64,000 nt of DNA from Calycina herbarum. Lineage: Eukaryota > Ascomycota > Leotiomycetes > Helotiales > Pezizellaceae. A program made the translations under genes and the position numbers. The first letter of the stretch is position 1. The number at the start of each line of letters is the position of its first letter. The stretch spans positions 1 through 64,000 of the forward strand of contig LLEY01000181.1 in assembly GCA_001414485.1 (NCBI GenBank), read 5' to 3'. This document shows, piece by piece, positions 1-10,485 of the stretch. The notes below the pieces were generated by a model. It was not told the origin of the DNA. It ran no database searches and saw only the letters and a program-made list of their open reading frames with translations.

Positions 1-235
1 CTTCTCCCCCGGCCTCAATCCCACTCGAGAGAGCCTCAGCGATCCGACAAACTCCAGTTCCAATCTCAATCGAAGTCGAATAAACCATATACCACTTTCG
101 CAGGCGCGCAGAGTCAACTAGGAAAACTCTGTCGTCATTATACTTTTTCGCCTTTGCCTTTGCGCTTCACCGCCAATTTTTCCGCAATACCCCACCACAA
201 AATATACTCCACCAATTCACTCGAAACTGCCCACC

Positions 236-1980
236 ATGTCGCGCAGTCTTCGACACAAGTCGCCTCCGACACCCCGCACTCCTCTACAAAAGAAGTCGCG
301 CCGAAGTTCCAGAGCCACCGATAATTCGTCCGACGATGATTATGACGGTGTTGATTTGATCTCTGACGACGAGGAAAGCGAGCCAGATGTAGAGGGGGTC
401 GAGGAGCAAGCAATCATCGATTCGGAAGCTGACGACGAAGACGAAGACGATGATGATGACCTGCAATCTACTCCTCGACCCTTATTTGATGAAGAAGAAG
501 TTAGCTGGGAGGGCTTCGGCCCAGACATAGCCGTCATTCCTGGTGGAACATTCTTCGATGAGCATATCTCTCGGATGAATGCGCCAGATCATGATACAGA
601 AGCCACTCTATGGAACACTACCGGAAGTTCGGTATTTACTGATGCAGATACTCCAGGTCGCCGAGTCCACTTTGACTTGTCCGATAGTGATAGTGACGAC
701 GAGGGCCCTAATGATGACCCATTTTACCCAGATATATTTGTCGATCAAAACAGCCTTGCACCCAGCTTCCGCAGAGAGATCCAAAAAGATATCGACGCAG
801 ACCACCACAGAGGTGGTGGATTTTGGGATTGCAGTGATAACGAGGCTATCCCACGCAAGGCAGAACAAACCGACAGTGATAGCGACTGCAGTACTAGCTC
901 AAGTGGCTATGAATGTATGTTGCCAGCTTAGGACTTTGAGATGGATATGAATGCTGACATTAATAATTAGCGGATGAAGGAGAGACAACTGAAGAAGATC
1001 TACCCCCAGCTGCAAGCTTCATTCAAGCTCCCGGTCGCTCAGTCCTCCGTCGACTTTCTGATGCTTCAGAGTCCGAGGAAGAGATTACAGTCACTCGCCG
1101 CACATCCATGCGAAACCGTGGGCCTTTCCTTGCTTCCTGGGTACATGATCGCAGCAAACCTTTTGCAGTTTTGGACAGCCATGGAAAGAAATTGATCATG
1201 TTCAAGGCAACTGTCAAGAGACGTGTCAGCTTCAGCGGTACTAGTAACCGCCGAATGCTAGAGACAGTACCGGAGATGGATTCAGAACTCTTTTCTCCCG
1301 CTGATCAAATGTCGCCAATGATTAGCAACTCGGGTAACATCATGCTAGGTGCCATGTCTTCCTCAATTGATCAGTATGCTGGTCTCGGTCCAGCTCTCGG
1401 TCCTCCTGAAGCTTTCCACCCATTCACCAGCATCGATGCGAATGGTACCATTACCCAAGATGGCACTTCGTCTTGGGATGAGGATGAATTTGATGAGGAC
1501 GAACACGTATGGCGACTTGATGACTTTTTCGAGTTCCCTGGCGATCATTCGTCTGATGATGAGAACGGGGACAATCAAGATCCTGTTCCGTCTAGCGATA
1601 CCGTCGAAGCAACATCAACACCCAAGCGACCCACTACTGCTGCCAGCGAAGATCAAGCCCATCCTCTCCTTGATCACTTCGAAGTTAGGAACGTCGGCTC
1701 TTTCCGAAAGAACCAAAACCTCCATACCCAACTCACACGACATGCTGTATCTTCCGATGCACTCGCTTTCTCTGGTCCATATGGCCATGGCACACTCAAA
1801 GGAATTAAAGGAGGACGACTTGCTGCTGCCAATTCGCCAATCACACCTATGCCACGAGACCGAAATCTTGAGCTCTTCGTCAACAGTCCTAGCAGCCCTC
1901 TCTCGAAAGCTTCTTCCAATAGCAAGAGGAAGTTTGATGGTGATCACTTCAGTCATAAACGATCTCGCAGCGCTGTCTGA
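236..1980 (+). CDS. Acidic serine-rich nuclear-type protein, possibly IFH1/CRF1-like coregulator
   Basis: Two exons, 236-914 and 971-1980, with a 56-bp intron (GTATGT donor, TAG acceptor) give 562 aa. The ATG follows a pyrimidine-rich leader (CCACC before ATG). The first 80 residues hold a basic SP/TP-rich segment followed by Asp/Glu runs; more Ser-Asp acidic tracts follow. The middle part carries the segments GRSVLRRLSD, KPFAVLD and NSGNIMLGAM, and the C-terminus has SPITPMPRDR and a basic KRKF...KRSRS tail that could be a nuclear localisation signal. There is no signal peptide or membrane segment. The order of short motifs (GRSV, a 'PFAVLD' strand, an 'LDDFFEF' acidic patch, 'GIKGGRLAAANSPITPM') reminds me of the IFH1/CRF1-type ribosomal-protein-gene coregulators of filamentous fungi. 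That is recollection of a pattern, not a search result. The gene model itself is solid; the function is tentative. Confidence 0.8.
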
Positions 1981-2860
1981 TTGCATCCATTCCACCACGA
2001 TTCGAACCTGGATTTATTCAGCTGAAAAATCATTTCATATCGGCATACCTTTAATGCTCGATTGAATATTGCGTAATACGCCGAGGATGGCATATTCATC
2101 TCCCTCTTGGAAAGATGGGTATCCCTGGCCTCACCCCATCGCATTTCTAGTGTGCGCTTTTCGCTCGTCTTCTCGGATTTGCTCAATGTTATACACCAAT
2201 GAATTATTGCTGTCATGTTTTATTTCTTATTTTTCTTTTCCGTTCTTGTTGTATCTTGAGACTTGCGAGTAGTATGGTTATTTGGACCTTCTTTTGATTT
2301 TTCTCTCGACTTCTTTAGATCTTTGAGTTTGATATTTCGTTGTCAAATTAGGAAGAAATTTCTGAGGGGTCTTTAGAAGGGGGTGTGAGGTGCTGAAAAA
2401 GTTTTCTTTTGTTACGCTCTTTCTTTTTTTACGTGGCGAAAAATTTGGGGTGGAGAATTGTATGCTGATGTGAGCGTGGATCTGTGACTGGGTTGACTGG
2501 TACACTATGACTGCGTTGGCGGCGTTTGGGAAGGGACTGGACTTAGCTTAGCAATTTCTCTTTGAGCTGCTCAGATTTAGAGTAGAATTTGCTTTGGCAT
2601 GGGATGGCTTTGGCACTGCTCTCTTTCTTTCTCGCTTTTTCCCAGACGACTTTATGACGGACAAAATAAAATTTTATATTGAAATCGCATTGCTGTTCTA
2701 TGATAGTGTGATTGTGTGAGGGCTGTGCATGTAAAATTAGACAAGTAAGTTTACTTCCTTGTATTCTTGTCGAGGCAGTAACGACCTAAGCCAGTGTGCG
2801 TAGCATGTATGTATGAGTCTGTCTGGGGCTTCCACCACTCCACCACTCCTATATGAATTC

Positions 2861-3057
2861 CATCATCATCATCATCATCATCAATTCAACCTCTGGATTT
2901 TTCTTGGGGCCTGTGGGTGGATATGGTTCCTCGTCTTCTTAACTAAACACTTGTTTTCAATATTAAAGTTTTTTAGAGTTTTTGTTTTAGTTTTTTTTGT
3001 TTTGTTTTTTTTTTTATGGTTTCTTTTGGCCATCTCTCTCTCTCTCTCTCTCTCTCT
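2861..3057. repeat. Microsatellites: (CAT)n and (CT)n
   Basis: A perfect CAT/ATC trinucleotide run of about 23 bp lies at 2861-2883. A perfect CT dinucleotide run of about 25 bp lies at 3033-3057. A T-rich stretch separates them. Confidence 0.9.
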
Positions 3058-3364
3058 TGGAGTTGGCGTCGCTGCTGATGCGTCCGACGTACTTGGTGAG
3101 ATAGTATGTGTATGTATACTGGATGATTGGAAAGGATACTATTTGTTGTCTATTTTTTATTTTATTTTTTATTATTAATTTCTTTTCTTTTCTTCCTTTT
3201 TTTCCTTTTTTTCCTTTTCTTCTCTTTTTGAATCTTCCCTCTTTTTGGGGGGGTTTTATTGACTGACAGACAACTTCTTTATTATTTTAGTCCCTGGGGC
3301 TTTGAATGCTTTGTGATGTAGATGGCGGTTTTTTAGCCTGGGGGGATTAGGGTGGAGGGAGGGA

Positions 3365-3410
3365 GAATGAGAGAGAGGGAATGAGAGAGAGGGAATGAGA
3401 GAGGTAGGTA
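3365..3410. repeat. Imperfect GA-rich tandem repeat
   Basis: Three near-copies of a unit of about 15 bp containing GAATGAGAGAGAGG follow one another, inside a purine-rich stretch that extends to about 3480. Confidence 0.75.
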
Positions 3411-3500
3411 TTGATGGGAGAGGTTTCTGGGATAGAAGGAATGGGGAGATTGAGGGAGGGAGATATGTATTAGGGGAAGTCACATGTTGTTTTTGAGAAA

Positions 3501-3520
3501 GGGGGGGGGGGGGGGNGGGG
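3501..3520. repeat. Poly-G tract with an undetermined base
   Basis: A run of 19 G residues interrupted by a single N at 3516. The N marks an assembly or base-calling ambiguity in a homopolymer, so the exact length here is not reliable. Confidence 0.95.
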
Positions 3521-4004
3521 TTGTCTGGGCATGAGATGGAGGGGTGTTGAAAGTTGTTTGTGTTTAGTGTTTCCATGTTTTATGTGAGATGGGACGGGAT
3601 GGGATGAGGTGTGTTTACTTTGTCAGTCCTTTCTACTAAAATGAGTTTTTTTTGAAAGGATTTTCAAGTCCGTTGGCTTATACGTTTTTTTGGTTTTTCT
3701 CTCTCGGTTGGTCTCTAGGTGGGTGATTTGTGGGACTTGCTTCTTTTTTCTTTCTTCTATTTTCCCTTTTTCTTTTTACTCAAATGAAGATCTTTGGGGA
3801 ATTCCAGAGTATATAAACAAGAACTTGGCATAGTTTGACATGGAAATAGAGCGCTGAGGAACCTTTTTTTCCACTAAAGCTCTTTTATTGTAATAAGGCT
3901 TCTCTTGGGATGTGTTGATTATATATCTTCTGCTTTTCTCTCTGTGTTGGTGGGAAAGTTGAAAGGGTATATTGTTAGCTTATACGTGCAGAACCTTTTA
4001 TTTT

Positions 4005-4165
4005 GGTTTACTTATTAATTAATAGTTTATTTCTACTATCTTTTGACTCTAAAATATTATTTAGCTTACTTAAGAATTAATAGCTTACTTTTTGATTGAT
4101 AGCTTACTTGTAATTTGTCAGCTTACTCTTCAATTTCTCGCTTACTTGACAATTACTAGCTTATC
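4005..4165. repeat. 19-bp minisatellite with AGCTTACT core
   Basis: The core AGCTTACT or a close variant starts at 4063, 4082, 4101, 4120, 4139 and 4158, exactly 19 bp apart. Weaker versions (GGTTTACT, AGTTTATT) lie in register at 4005 and 4024. The 8-bp core is kept while the 11-bp spacer is AT-rich and differs in every copy. Confidence 0.85.
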
Positions 4166-6366
4166 CGCCAGCTCGTGTTACACGAAAACTTGCACCCCAG
4201 TACGTACGAAGTCTACCACGTAAATCTTACTCGTATGATATATTACAACCCAACGCAATTATATGGAATAAGATATATACGTGTGTTCGTAGAAATCTGT
4301 TGATCGTAATCCTGAAAAGTGTGGAAATGTTGAGATCTAATATCGCATGCAAAACGAATCTTGTCTATCAACACATGTCTTTAGTTACAGCGGGGGATTG
4401 AAGGTATGCAAGTCCTCGCTATTAGATTCTAGAATGCTAGCCAAGATTAGGAATATACCCAAACGTTAGCTGCGAGAGGAGGTGATATTTTCCTATAATT
4501 TTAAATGAGAGATTTTCTTGATATATAGAGCGGATAACCCGGTCCAGTCATAGACCTGAAGTTTCGAATCTTTGACATTTTCCTCTTGGCGTGTGTTTGG
4601 AAGGATGTTGCAGGTGGAAGGTTCTGTGGGAGGGGAGTGATGTTGTTTCTTGGCATTTTCTTCCTTCATTTTGGGGGAGGCGAGCTTTTTTTTCTTTCAA
4701 GAGGAGCTGTCTGCTTCAGGCCTTCTTAGGTTTGAGGGGGAAAAAATTGGTTGGAGTGTCTTCCCTTCTTCCTTTCCGTGACGTGACCGGCCGATGCGCA
4801 TCCCATCGTTCTCCAACTGGAAAAAGACATTTCAAATCCTTATTCTCATTACCACCAGTTTGATTCCCAGGGTTCAATACAGCTTGTTTCCCCCCCAATT
4901 CTTTGGAAGATTTAAAGTTGAGCCTCAATTCTTTTGGGGAGGGACGAGGGGTGGAAGCACCCCGCAATGGGCTTGGCTCGTGTCAAACTGCTCTTGATAC
5001 ATGCCAAGGTTTTTGGATTCCTCTCTTTGGATGGCATCTTCCAGGCTGGTCCTTGATTGTGGATGGGAGAGACTGGGTGGTCGGTTCGAGTTGCTTTGGG
5101 GAAGCTGGGTGTTGATGTTGAGGGAAGGAGCGACCTCAAGGTGGTCGTGTTGAGGGACGAGGGACGAGGCGGGTGAGGTCAAGTTGCCGGAAAAGGTCAA
5201 GTCTGGGAAGGAACGACCTTGACGCCTTGAGCTCGACCTCGCTCGACCTCGAACTCGATCCCTTTACCTGGGCAAGGTTCCCCCAAAACAAAGTTCAGTG
5301 TACATTTTGTACGCCAAAACAGTTGCGTCCCTTGTCCTGTCCCCTTGGAGCATAGTTGCTATGGGGTAGAAAGTTTTTTTCTCCCTCGTTTTTAGTCTTT
5401 GAGAGATCCTTTGATTTCCTGCTGGAATAGTTATGAGCTTGTATTGCACTTTCATGTCTCAAATTGGGACCCAAAAACTGGGAGGCGCCATGGGTTGTCC
5501 AATGCGCTTGTCTGTCAAACAGCCCTATGGCCAGCCAAGCCCTTTTATGCTTAAGTCCTCGTCTCAAATACCCGCGTAGCTAGCTGAGACAGGGTCAAAC
5601 ATCGATCACCGAAATGCAAGTCTTGGATCTTCAGATTCTCACCAAGGGCTCGTAAGCAGAATTGGGGATTGGGTGAGCAATGTTTGTTTTACCCAAGAGC
5701 TAGGTTAGCGTTTTGGAAGGAGTCTTCCTTTTCGCTTCGAATATCCCAGTAAAAGCTTTTCGACGGGGAAGAGATAGGGTACCAGTGTAGCCAAGAAGTA
5801 GAGGCGTTGCAATTTGTGGTTGAAGTCTGGATTTGAAGTGACATCGTCTAGAGTTACTCTGTCGGAACCTTAAAGTTGTGGGGATGTGACTGCCGATATG
5901 AGATACGGGCAGTCTTCCAGAGTTTTCTGTTTGGTTTGAAGCTATAGCTGGGGAAGCTATTTCGCATGTCAACCCTATCGCTTCAAGTTGCTCACTTAAG
6001 TTTGTTGTCTCGCTTGGCAGTACCAAGAGATATGTCAGCTACTTGATGTCGAGTTATCAACGAGCCATCCCGAACAGAGCACATTCTCGACACAATACCA
6101 AGACTTTTTGACAACTACATTCCTCATAGTTCCCTATCAGACTGCCGCTTAGCCGCCTTTGGAGAGTTTTAGACATGAACTAGACAGCGGCTCAATGGAA
6201 AAATGGATCTGCTTTTGCGAGCTTGATACGATGAGGCTCCACTCTTCAACGATCGTATACCCCAGAGCACGAGAGCAATCTCCTATTTTGGAAAAGAGGA
6301 GTTTCGTGTGGACTGAGATCATAGATCTCTGCCTTTACATCTGGGGATTCAGGGCTTGTAACTTCT

Positions 6367-6372
6367 TATAAA
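6367..6372 (+). promoter_or_regulatory. TATA box candidate of the DOMON gene
   Basis: TATAAA lies 128 bp upstream of the ATG at 6500, and a pyrimidine-rich leader follows. Distance and context fit a fungal core promoter. Confidence 0.45.
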
Positions 6373-6499
6373 GGCTATTGACCTCCCACGAATATTTCAA
6401 AGCGGCAAGTTGACCTTCATCCTTACTTTCTTCACCACTCTTCACTTTTCTCTCTTCCTTCTACTCTTCCTTCAAGCTGCAGGTCAACATATATTCAAA

Positions 6500-7371
6500 A
6501 TGCTCTCCCCAACAATATATTTCTTCGTCGCACTCCTCCTTCCCTACCTAGTCTACGCAGGAGACGACGACGACGATGATAAAGATTCCGGCGACAAACC
6601 AGCTGCAGTAACTGCAGCTTTCACCGATCCTTTAAGTAACATAACCTTTCAACGTTTCTTCGGCGCGAAATCACAGTTCGCCTTTGGTATTGCCCTCTCT
6701 GAAACGCCAACCACAGATTTCATCGGACAAATGACATTCCCAACTCCCTCCGGGAACGGCTGGGGTGGAATAGCTTTGCAGGGAGATATGGTCGGCCCCC
6801 TTCTCTTCGCAGCATGGCCCAATGGCGAAAAAGTCGTGTCAACATTCAGGTTAGCTGCGAATGAAGATGATTCTCCACCTGTTCTACCAGGGAGCTTTTC
6901 AGTAAAGGAAATAAGTCAAGGAACGAAAGTTAATGCTACGCATATGCAATATACATTCCTCTGTCAGAACTGTTTGGACGCCAAACTTGGGTTCACGGCT
7001 GCGGATACGGCGGGGAATTTCGAGATGGGATGGGCGCTTGCGAGTAATAGTGTGACGAACAAGGCGGATCCGGCGACGGTTATGCCTTTTCATGATAGTG
7101 GTAAGCTCCCTTTCACCTGTCTTTGGTTGGGATTGAACTGATGGATTGGTGTGTAGGATTCGATACTTTTGATGCTCAATTGGCACAAGCGAAATCTCCA
7201 GAGTTCGCAACTTGGGCGGCACTCGCTACTGGGGCGACAATTGGTGGTAATACAGCTCCTGTTGCTACAACACTAGTTTCCGTCGCAATCCCAACGCCTG
7301 CAGCAAAGACGAGCTCAGCGAAAAAGGGGGCCGAGACGAAGAAGGGGAAGGATGAAGAGGACGAAGATTGA
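6500..7371 (+). CDS. Secreted DOMON (cellobiose dehydrogenase-type cytochrome) protein
   Basis: Exons 6500-7100 and 7157-7371 (56-bp intron, GTAAGC donor, GTAG acceptor) give 271 aa. The ATG at 6500 is preferred over an upstream in-frame ATG at 6410, because it gives a clean signal peptide (about residues 1-20, MLSPTIYFFVALLL...) and the CAAA context is good. An Asp run of six follows the signal. The body matches the haem-binding DOMON domain seen at the N-terminus of cellobiose dehydrogenases. A Met in FIGQM and a His in MPFHDSG near the end of the domain are the likely axial ligands, and the CQNC pair could form a disulfide. The last 30 residues are a Lys/Asp/Glu-rich tail. There is no flavin or b561 domain, so it would act as a free extracellular electron carrier. 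A second DOMON protein lies 6 kb downstream. Confidence 0.85.
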
Positions 7372-7605
7372 AGTAATTTGTATGATATGCTTGGAATTCT
7401 GGAAAACCGGACTTCTTAATTTTTGTATTTCATACCTTTTGCGGTGTAGTGGGGGTAGTATGTATATAGATTACTTTCTTGGGGAGTGCTAGAAACTCAA
7501 TTTTTTGAGAGTAGATTGAGGTCTGAGTGTTCAATATTTATTGAGATACTCCGAAAAAACTTAGGTGAGGGAAAATGTGCCAGTCTTCATGTTGAAAATA
7601 TGTCC

Positions 7606-10485
7606 TTAAAGCGAGAGAAAATCCATAAACAACTGCAAGTCCTCAATCTCTTTTCCGGAATCTGGTTTGGATTCTACTTCAACGTTGATAATTCCTTCGT
7701 GACTTCTTGAAATGGACTTCTCATGTACCACGGGTTTGAAATTGTTTTCTTTTTTCAGGAGTTTTCTTGGCGGATTCTCATCTTTGGGGTCAGAGCAGTC
7801 TTGTTCAGCATCTAGTTTTCTCGGGGTCGACCCATAAGCCGTGAGTTCGTCGGCCACATCGAGTTGTGGATTCGTGAGCATCGAGAGTTCTATACCTGGG
7901 TCATTGGAGCTTGGCTTCGTTGCTCTCGTGGAAGAACGTTGGTTTGTAATAGTGGTGCCGTCGTCTTCGCTTGGTGGAGAAAACAGTGCTTCCAGACAAT
8001 AATCTTCATCCCATTCAAACAGCGGAACGAAAGCCTCTGAGTCCTCATAATCAGAGCTCCAATAGCTTTCCGAGTACTCGGAGTCCGACAAGTTTTCGGG
8101 GTAAATCGCTCTAACTCGGCATCTTGAAATGGTTGGTGGAGAGTTGAATAGACTTTATCCTGGTCGACTGGCCCAAATCGGCCGGGCTGATTATGGGATT
8201 GAGGTGGCTCTATTTTCCATCGTTCGAGCAGAGAACACTCAGTAAGACCTGTAAAGTAGCTGTATTGAAGCTTCGTTGGCAAAAACCAGAAATCTCCGCG
8301 AGGGGGGTTCGGTAGGTTTGAAAGGTTGATAACTTGGTAGGCGAGCGAAATGTACAAGTCTTCTTCAACGGCATCGTTAAATGTGTCATTCCCCTCGATG
8401 GCGAAAGAAGAGATGCCTTGCCATAGGGAACTAAATATTTCACCAAAGTCCACACAGCCCGATGGTAGTTTCAGAATGTACAACATCCATTCCCAGCCTT
8501 TTCCCTTCAAATCAGGCTCAGGTGTACCATGCGAATCAAATATTAAAATTAAATACTCTCCAAAGTTATTAGCTTTGTCATCCGGGTGGCGCGTTGTAAG
8601 GCATCGATGATGGCTATTGAATAAGTATTTTGTAAAGTAAATCTTTGAATAGAGGTTCGTTGCTTCAGAAAGGTACAGCCAGCAGAGATAGTCTTTTAGT
8701 CGCGAGTATATCAGTGATTCCAAATTCTTGGAACTAAGGAGGTAGTCGCGGGTTTGCTGAAAATTATCTAGTGGTGGCCATTCTGCATGCCACTCTTCCT
8801 GTGTCCGTAAAAGTATTAGTAGCGGTGTTTCAGGCCACTGATATGACTTAATAAACTCTGTAATAGTATGTCCTCTTCAAGAAATGGATCATGGACACTT
8901 TTCTTTAAGACGATGCGGGCTAAATTCAAAAACTCCGATGTTCTTGTCGGGAATTCTATCGATAACTCCCCGAGGGCACCGATGATTGATTTTCCATAAA
9001 GATCATCACTGGCTCTGGGGACACCAGGGTCCAATCCATGGTTGGCAAATTCCTCAAATACACTTACAAGGCCTTTCAAACGCGCTGTTTTCATTGTCAA
9101 ATGCAAAAAAACTAGATCAAGTAGCAACTTTTCGCCCCATATCTGATCAAGGGTGAAGCCTGGCCACTATTGAAAAGAGTACGGACCATTTGGAGATCAC
9201 CCCGCGTACAAGCTCTCACGATAGGGGCTGTTGAATCGATGATATTGTATACCCGAAGCCGCGGTTCAGGGGTAAATTGGAATGAAGCATAACCATGTTG
9301 AACAATCAAGCAATAAACTCCAATTTTGATAATATCTGGATTTGGATAAAGCTCGACGTACGTTTGAGTGACCGCTGAAGTGCTTGGGTGATGTACTTCC
9401 AAGTAGTTGTGGTCACTGGACCTCACAAAATTCGTGGTTATAGAGTGCACTGTAATAATTCCAATTGCTCGAGGATATCTTCTCGATGTTCTATGTTGAC
9501 TGATGACCCTCCTCGAAGCCCCTTTCGGCGTAACGTGGCGATATCCTTGTTTGTAGTCACTGGAGTCCGAGGCTTGGGTTTGCTTTTCCAAATAGAATCC
9601 AGCGAGCACACTTCGAAATGTGATATGAACAATCTGCGACATTTTCGTTGTAAGGAACGCAGTCCTTCTGAAGTAGCTGCTAAATTTTCGATCGCATGTC
9701 TTGTCTGCCGTGCTGTATGACGCACTTCGTCAATCGTACCAAGTGATTCGGATATCATACTCGTAAAAGCGTTGAATCTCCCGGCAAGAACTGCATCGAT
9801 GTCTGTAGACAACCCGTGTAGCTGTCCACAGAAATCGTTCCTCATTTTATCCATAGAACTATGTATACTTCCTGTATCAGCGGCGATTCTGACAAGGTAT
9901 GGGGGAATATTTTCGATAGTGTTCGAGGTCATCTTAGCCTTCAAATTTAAGAGTTTAAGGGTTCATTGGGTAACTCTATTGCTAAGTGTATGTTCATGCC
10001 CAAGTGACCTAATCAGAAACATGAGCTGATAGATTTAAACCCTTTTTGGGTTTGGTGGCTTACAAGAGAATGCCAGCCTGGGCAGTAGACAAATACCCTT
10101 TCGCTCGTTCAGCTCGGCCAACATACTTCGCACACTTTGCTTTATCAAATGCAAAGCGTATTTGGCCCCACCTGCCACCCTTTTTCTTCTTCAAAAAGAA
10201 CTCGAGCAAACTTTCCATTATTTCTTCGCCATAGTCAAGAGCCATCTGCATAGCGGGCTCTTGGTGCCCGGGTATTTCTGATTCCTCTAATTACGAAAGC
10301 GCCTTTTGGAATGTCTCAATAGTGGCCTCAAACAATCGTATCTCTCTTTGCAGAGCTCGTAAGTCGTCGGACGCATCGATGATATCGTCAATTATCGTTC
10401 GCACATAGCTGCAGCCTTGCGCAAGCTGGCCAGCCAGCCCGATGAATGCGACAATAGAAGCACCTAAAGCGATCGCTTCTGCCAT
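7606..10485 (-). pseudogene. Decayed Fungal_N / ankyrin-type (NLR-like) gene
   Basis: Read from 10485 downward, the start encodes MAEAIALGASIVAFIGLAGQ, the usual N-terminal helix of fungal STAND/ankyrin proteins (Fungal_N type). An in-frame TAA at 10293-10291 breaks it, yet the same frame goes on with a helical domain (KKKKGGRWGQIRFAFDKAKC) to 10064. A probable 125-bp intron (9939-10063, GTAAGC donor) follows. Later homologous-looking blocks (PEPRLRVYNIIDSTAPIVRA...GDLQMVRTLFNSGQASP, then an acidic C-terminus with SDSEYSESYW) sit in successive frames. The frame changes near 9165, 8870 and 8090 have no plausible intron. One nonsense codon and at least three frameshifts indicate a pseudogene. 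Sequencing error could explain one break but hardly all of them. The family normally acts as an intracellular recognition or heterokaryon-incompatibility-like module. Confidence 0.65.

Larger units (their letters stand above)
1981..6499. other. Long AT-rich, low-complexity intergenic region without a convincing gene
   Basis: About 4.5 kb between two plus-strand genes. The first 300 bp are probably 3' UTR of the acidic protein. The rest holds T- and TC-rich tracts, a CAT trinucleotide run (2861-2883), a CT run (3033-3057), imperfect GAGAGGGAAT repeats (about 3365-3410), a G tract with an N (3501-3520) and a 19-bp minisatellite (4005-4165). The open frames here are short, lack paired splice sites and have compositions explained by the repeats. 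The last 150 bp before 6500 look like the promoter and leader of the DOMON gene. Confidence 0.6.

Noticed and set aside
2813..3178. Open frame with a His run and hydrophobic stretch
   Set aside because: Produced by CAT and T/CT microsatellites, not by a gene.
9939..10300. The TAA at 10291-10293 lying in an intron
   Set aside because: The only GT-AG pair around it would be about 18 bp, too short to splice.
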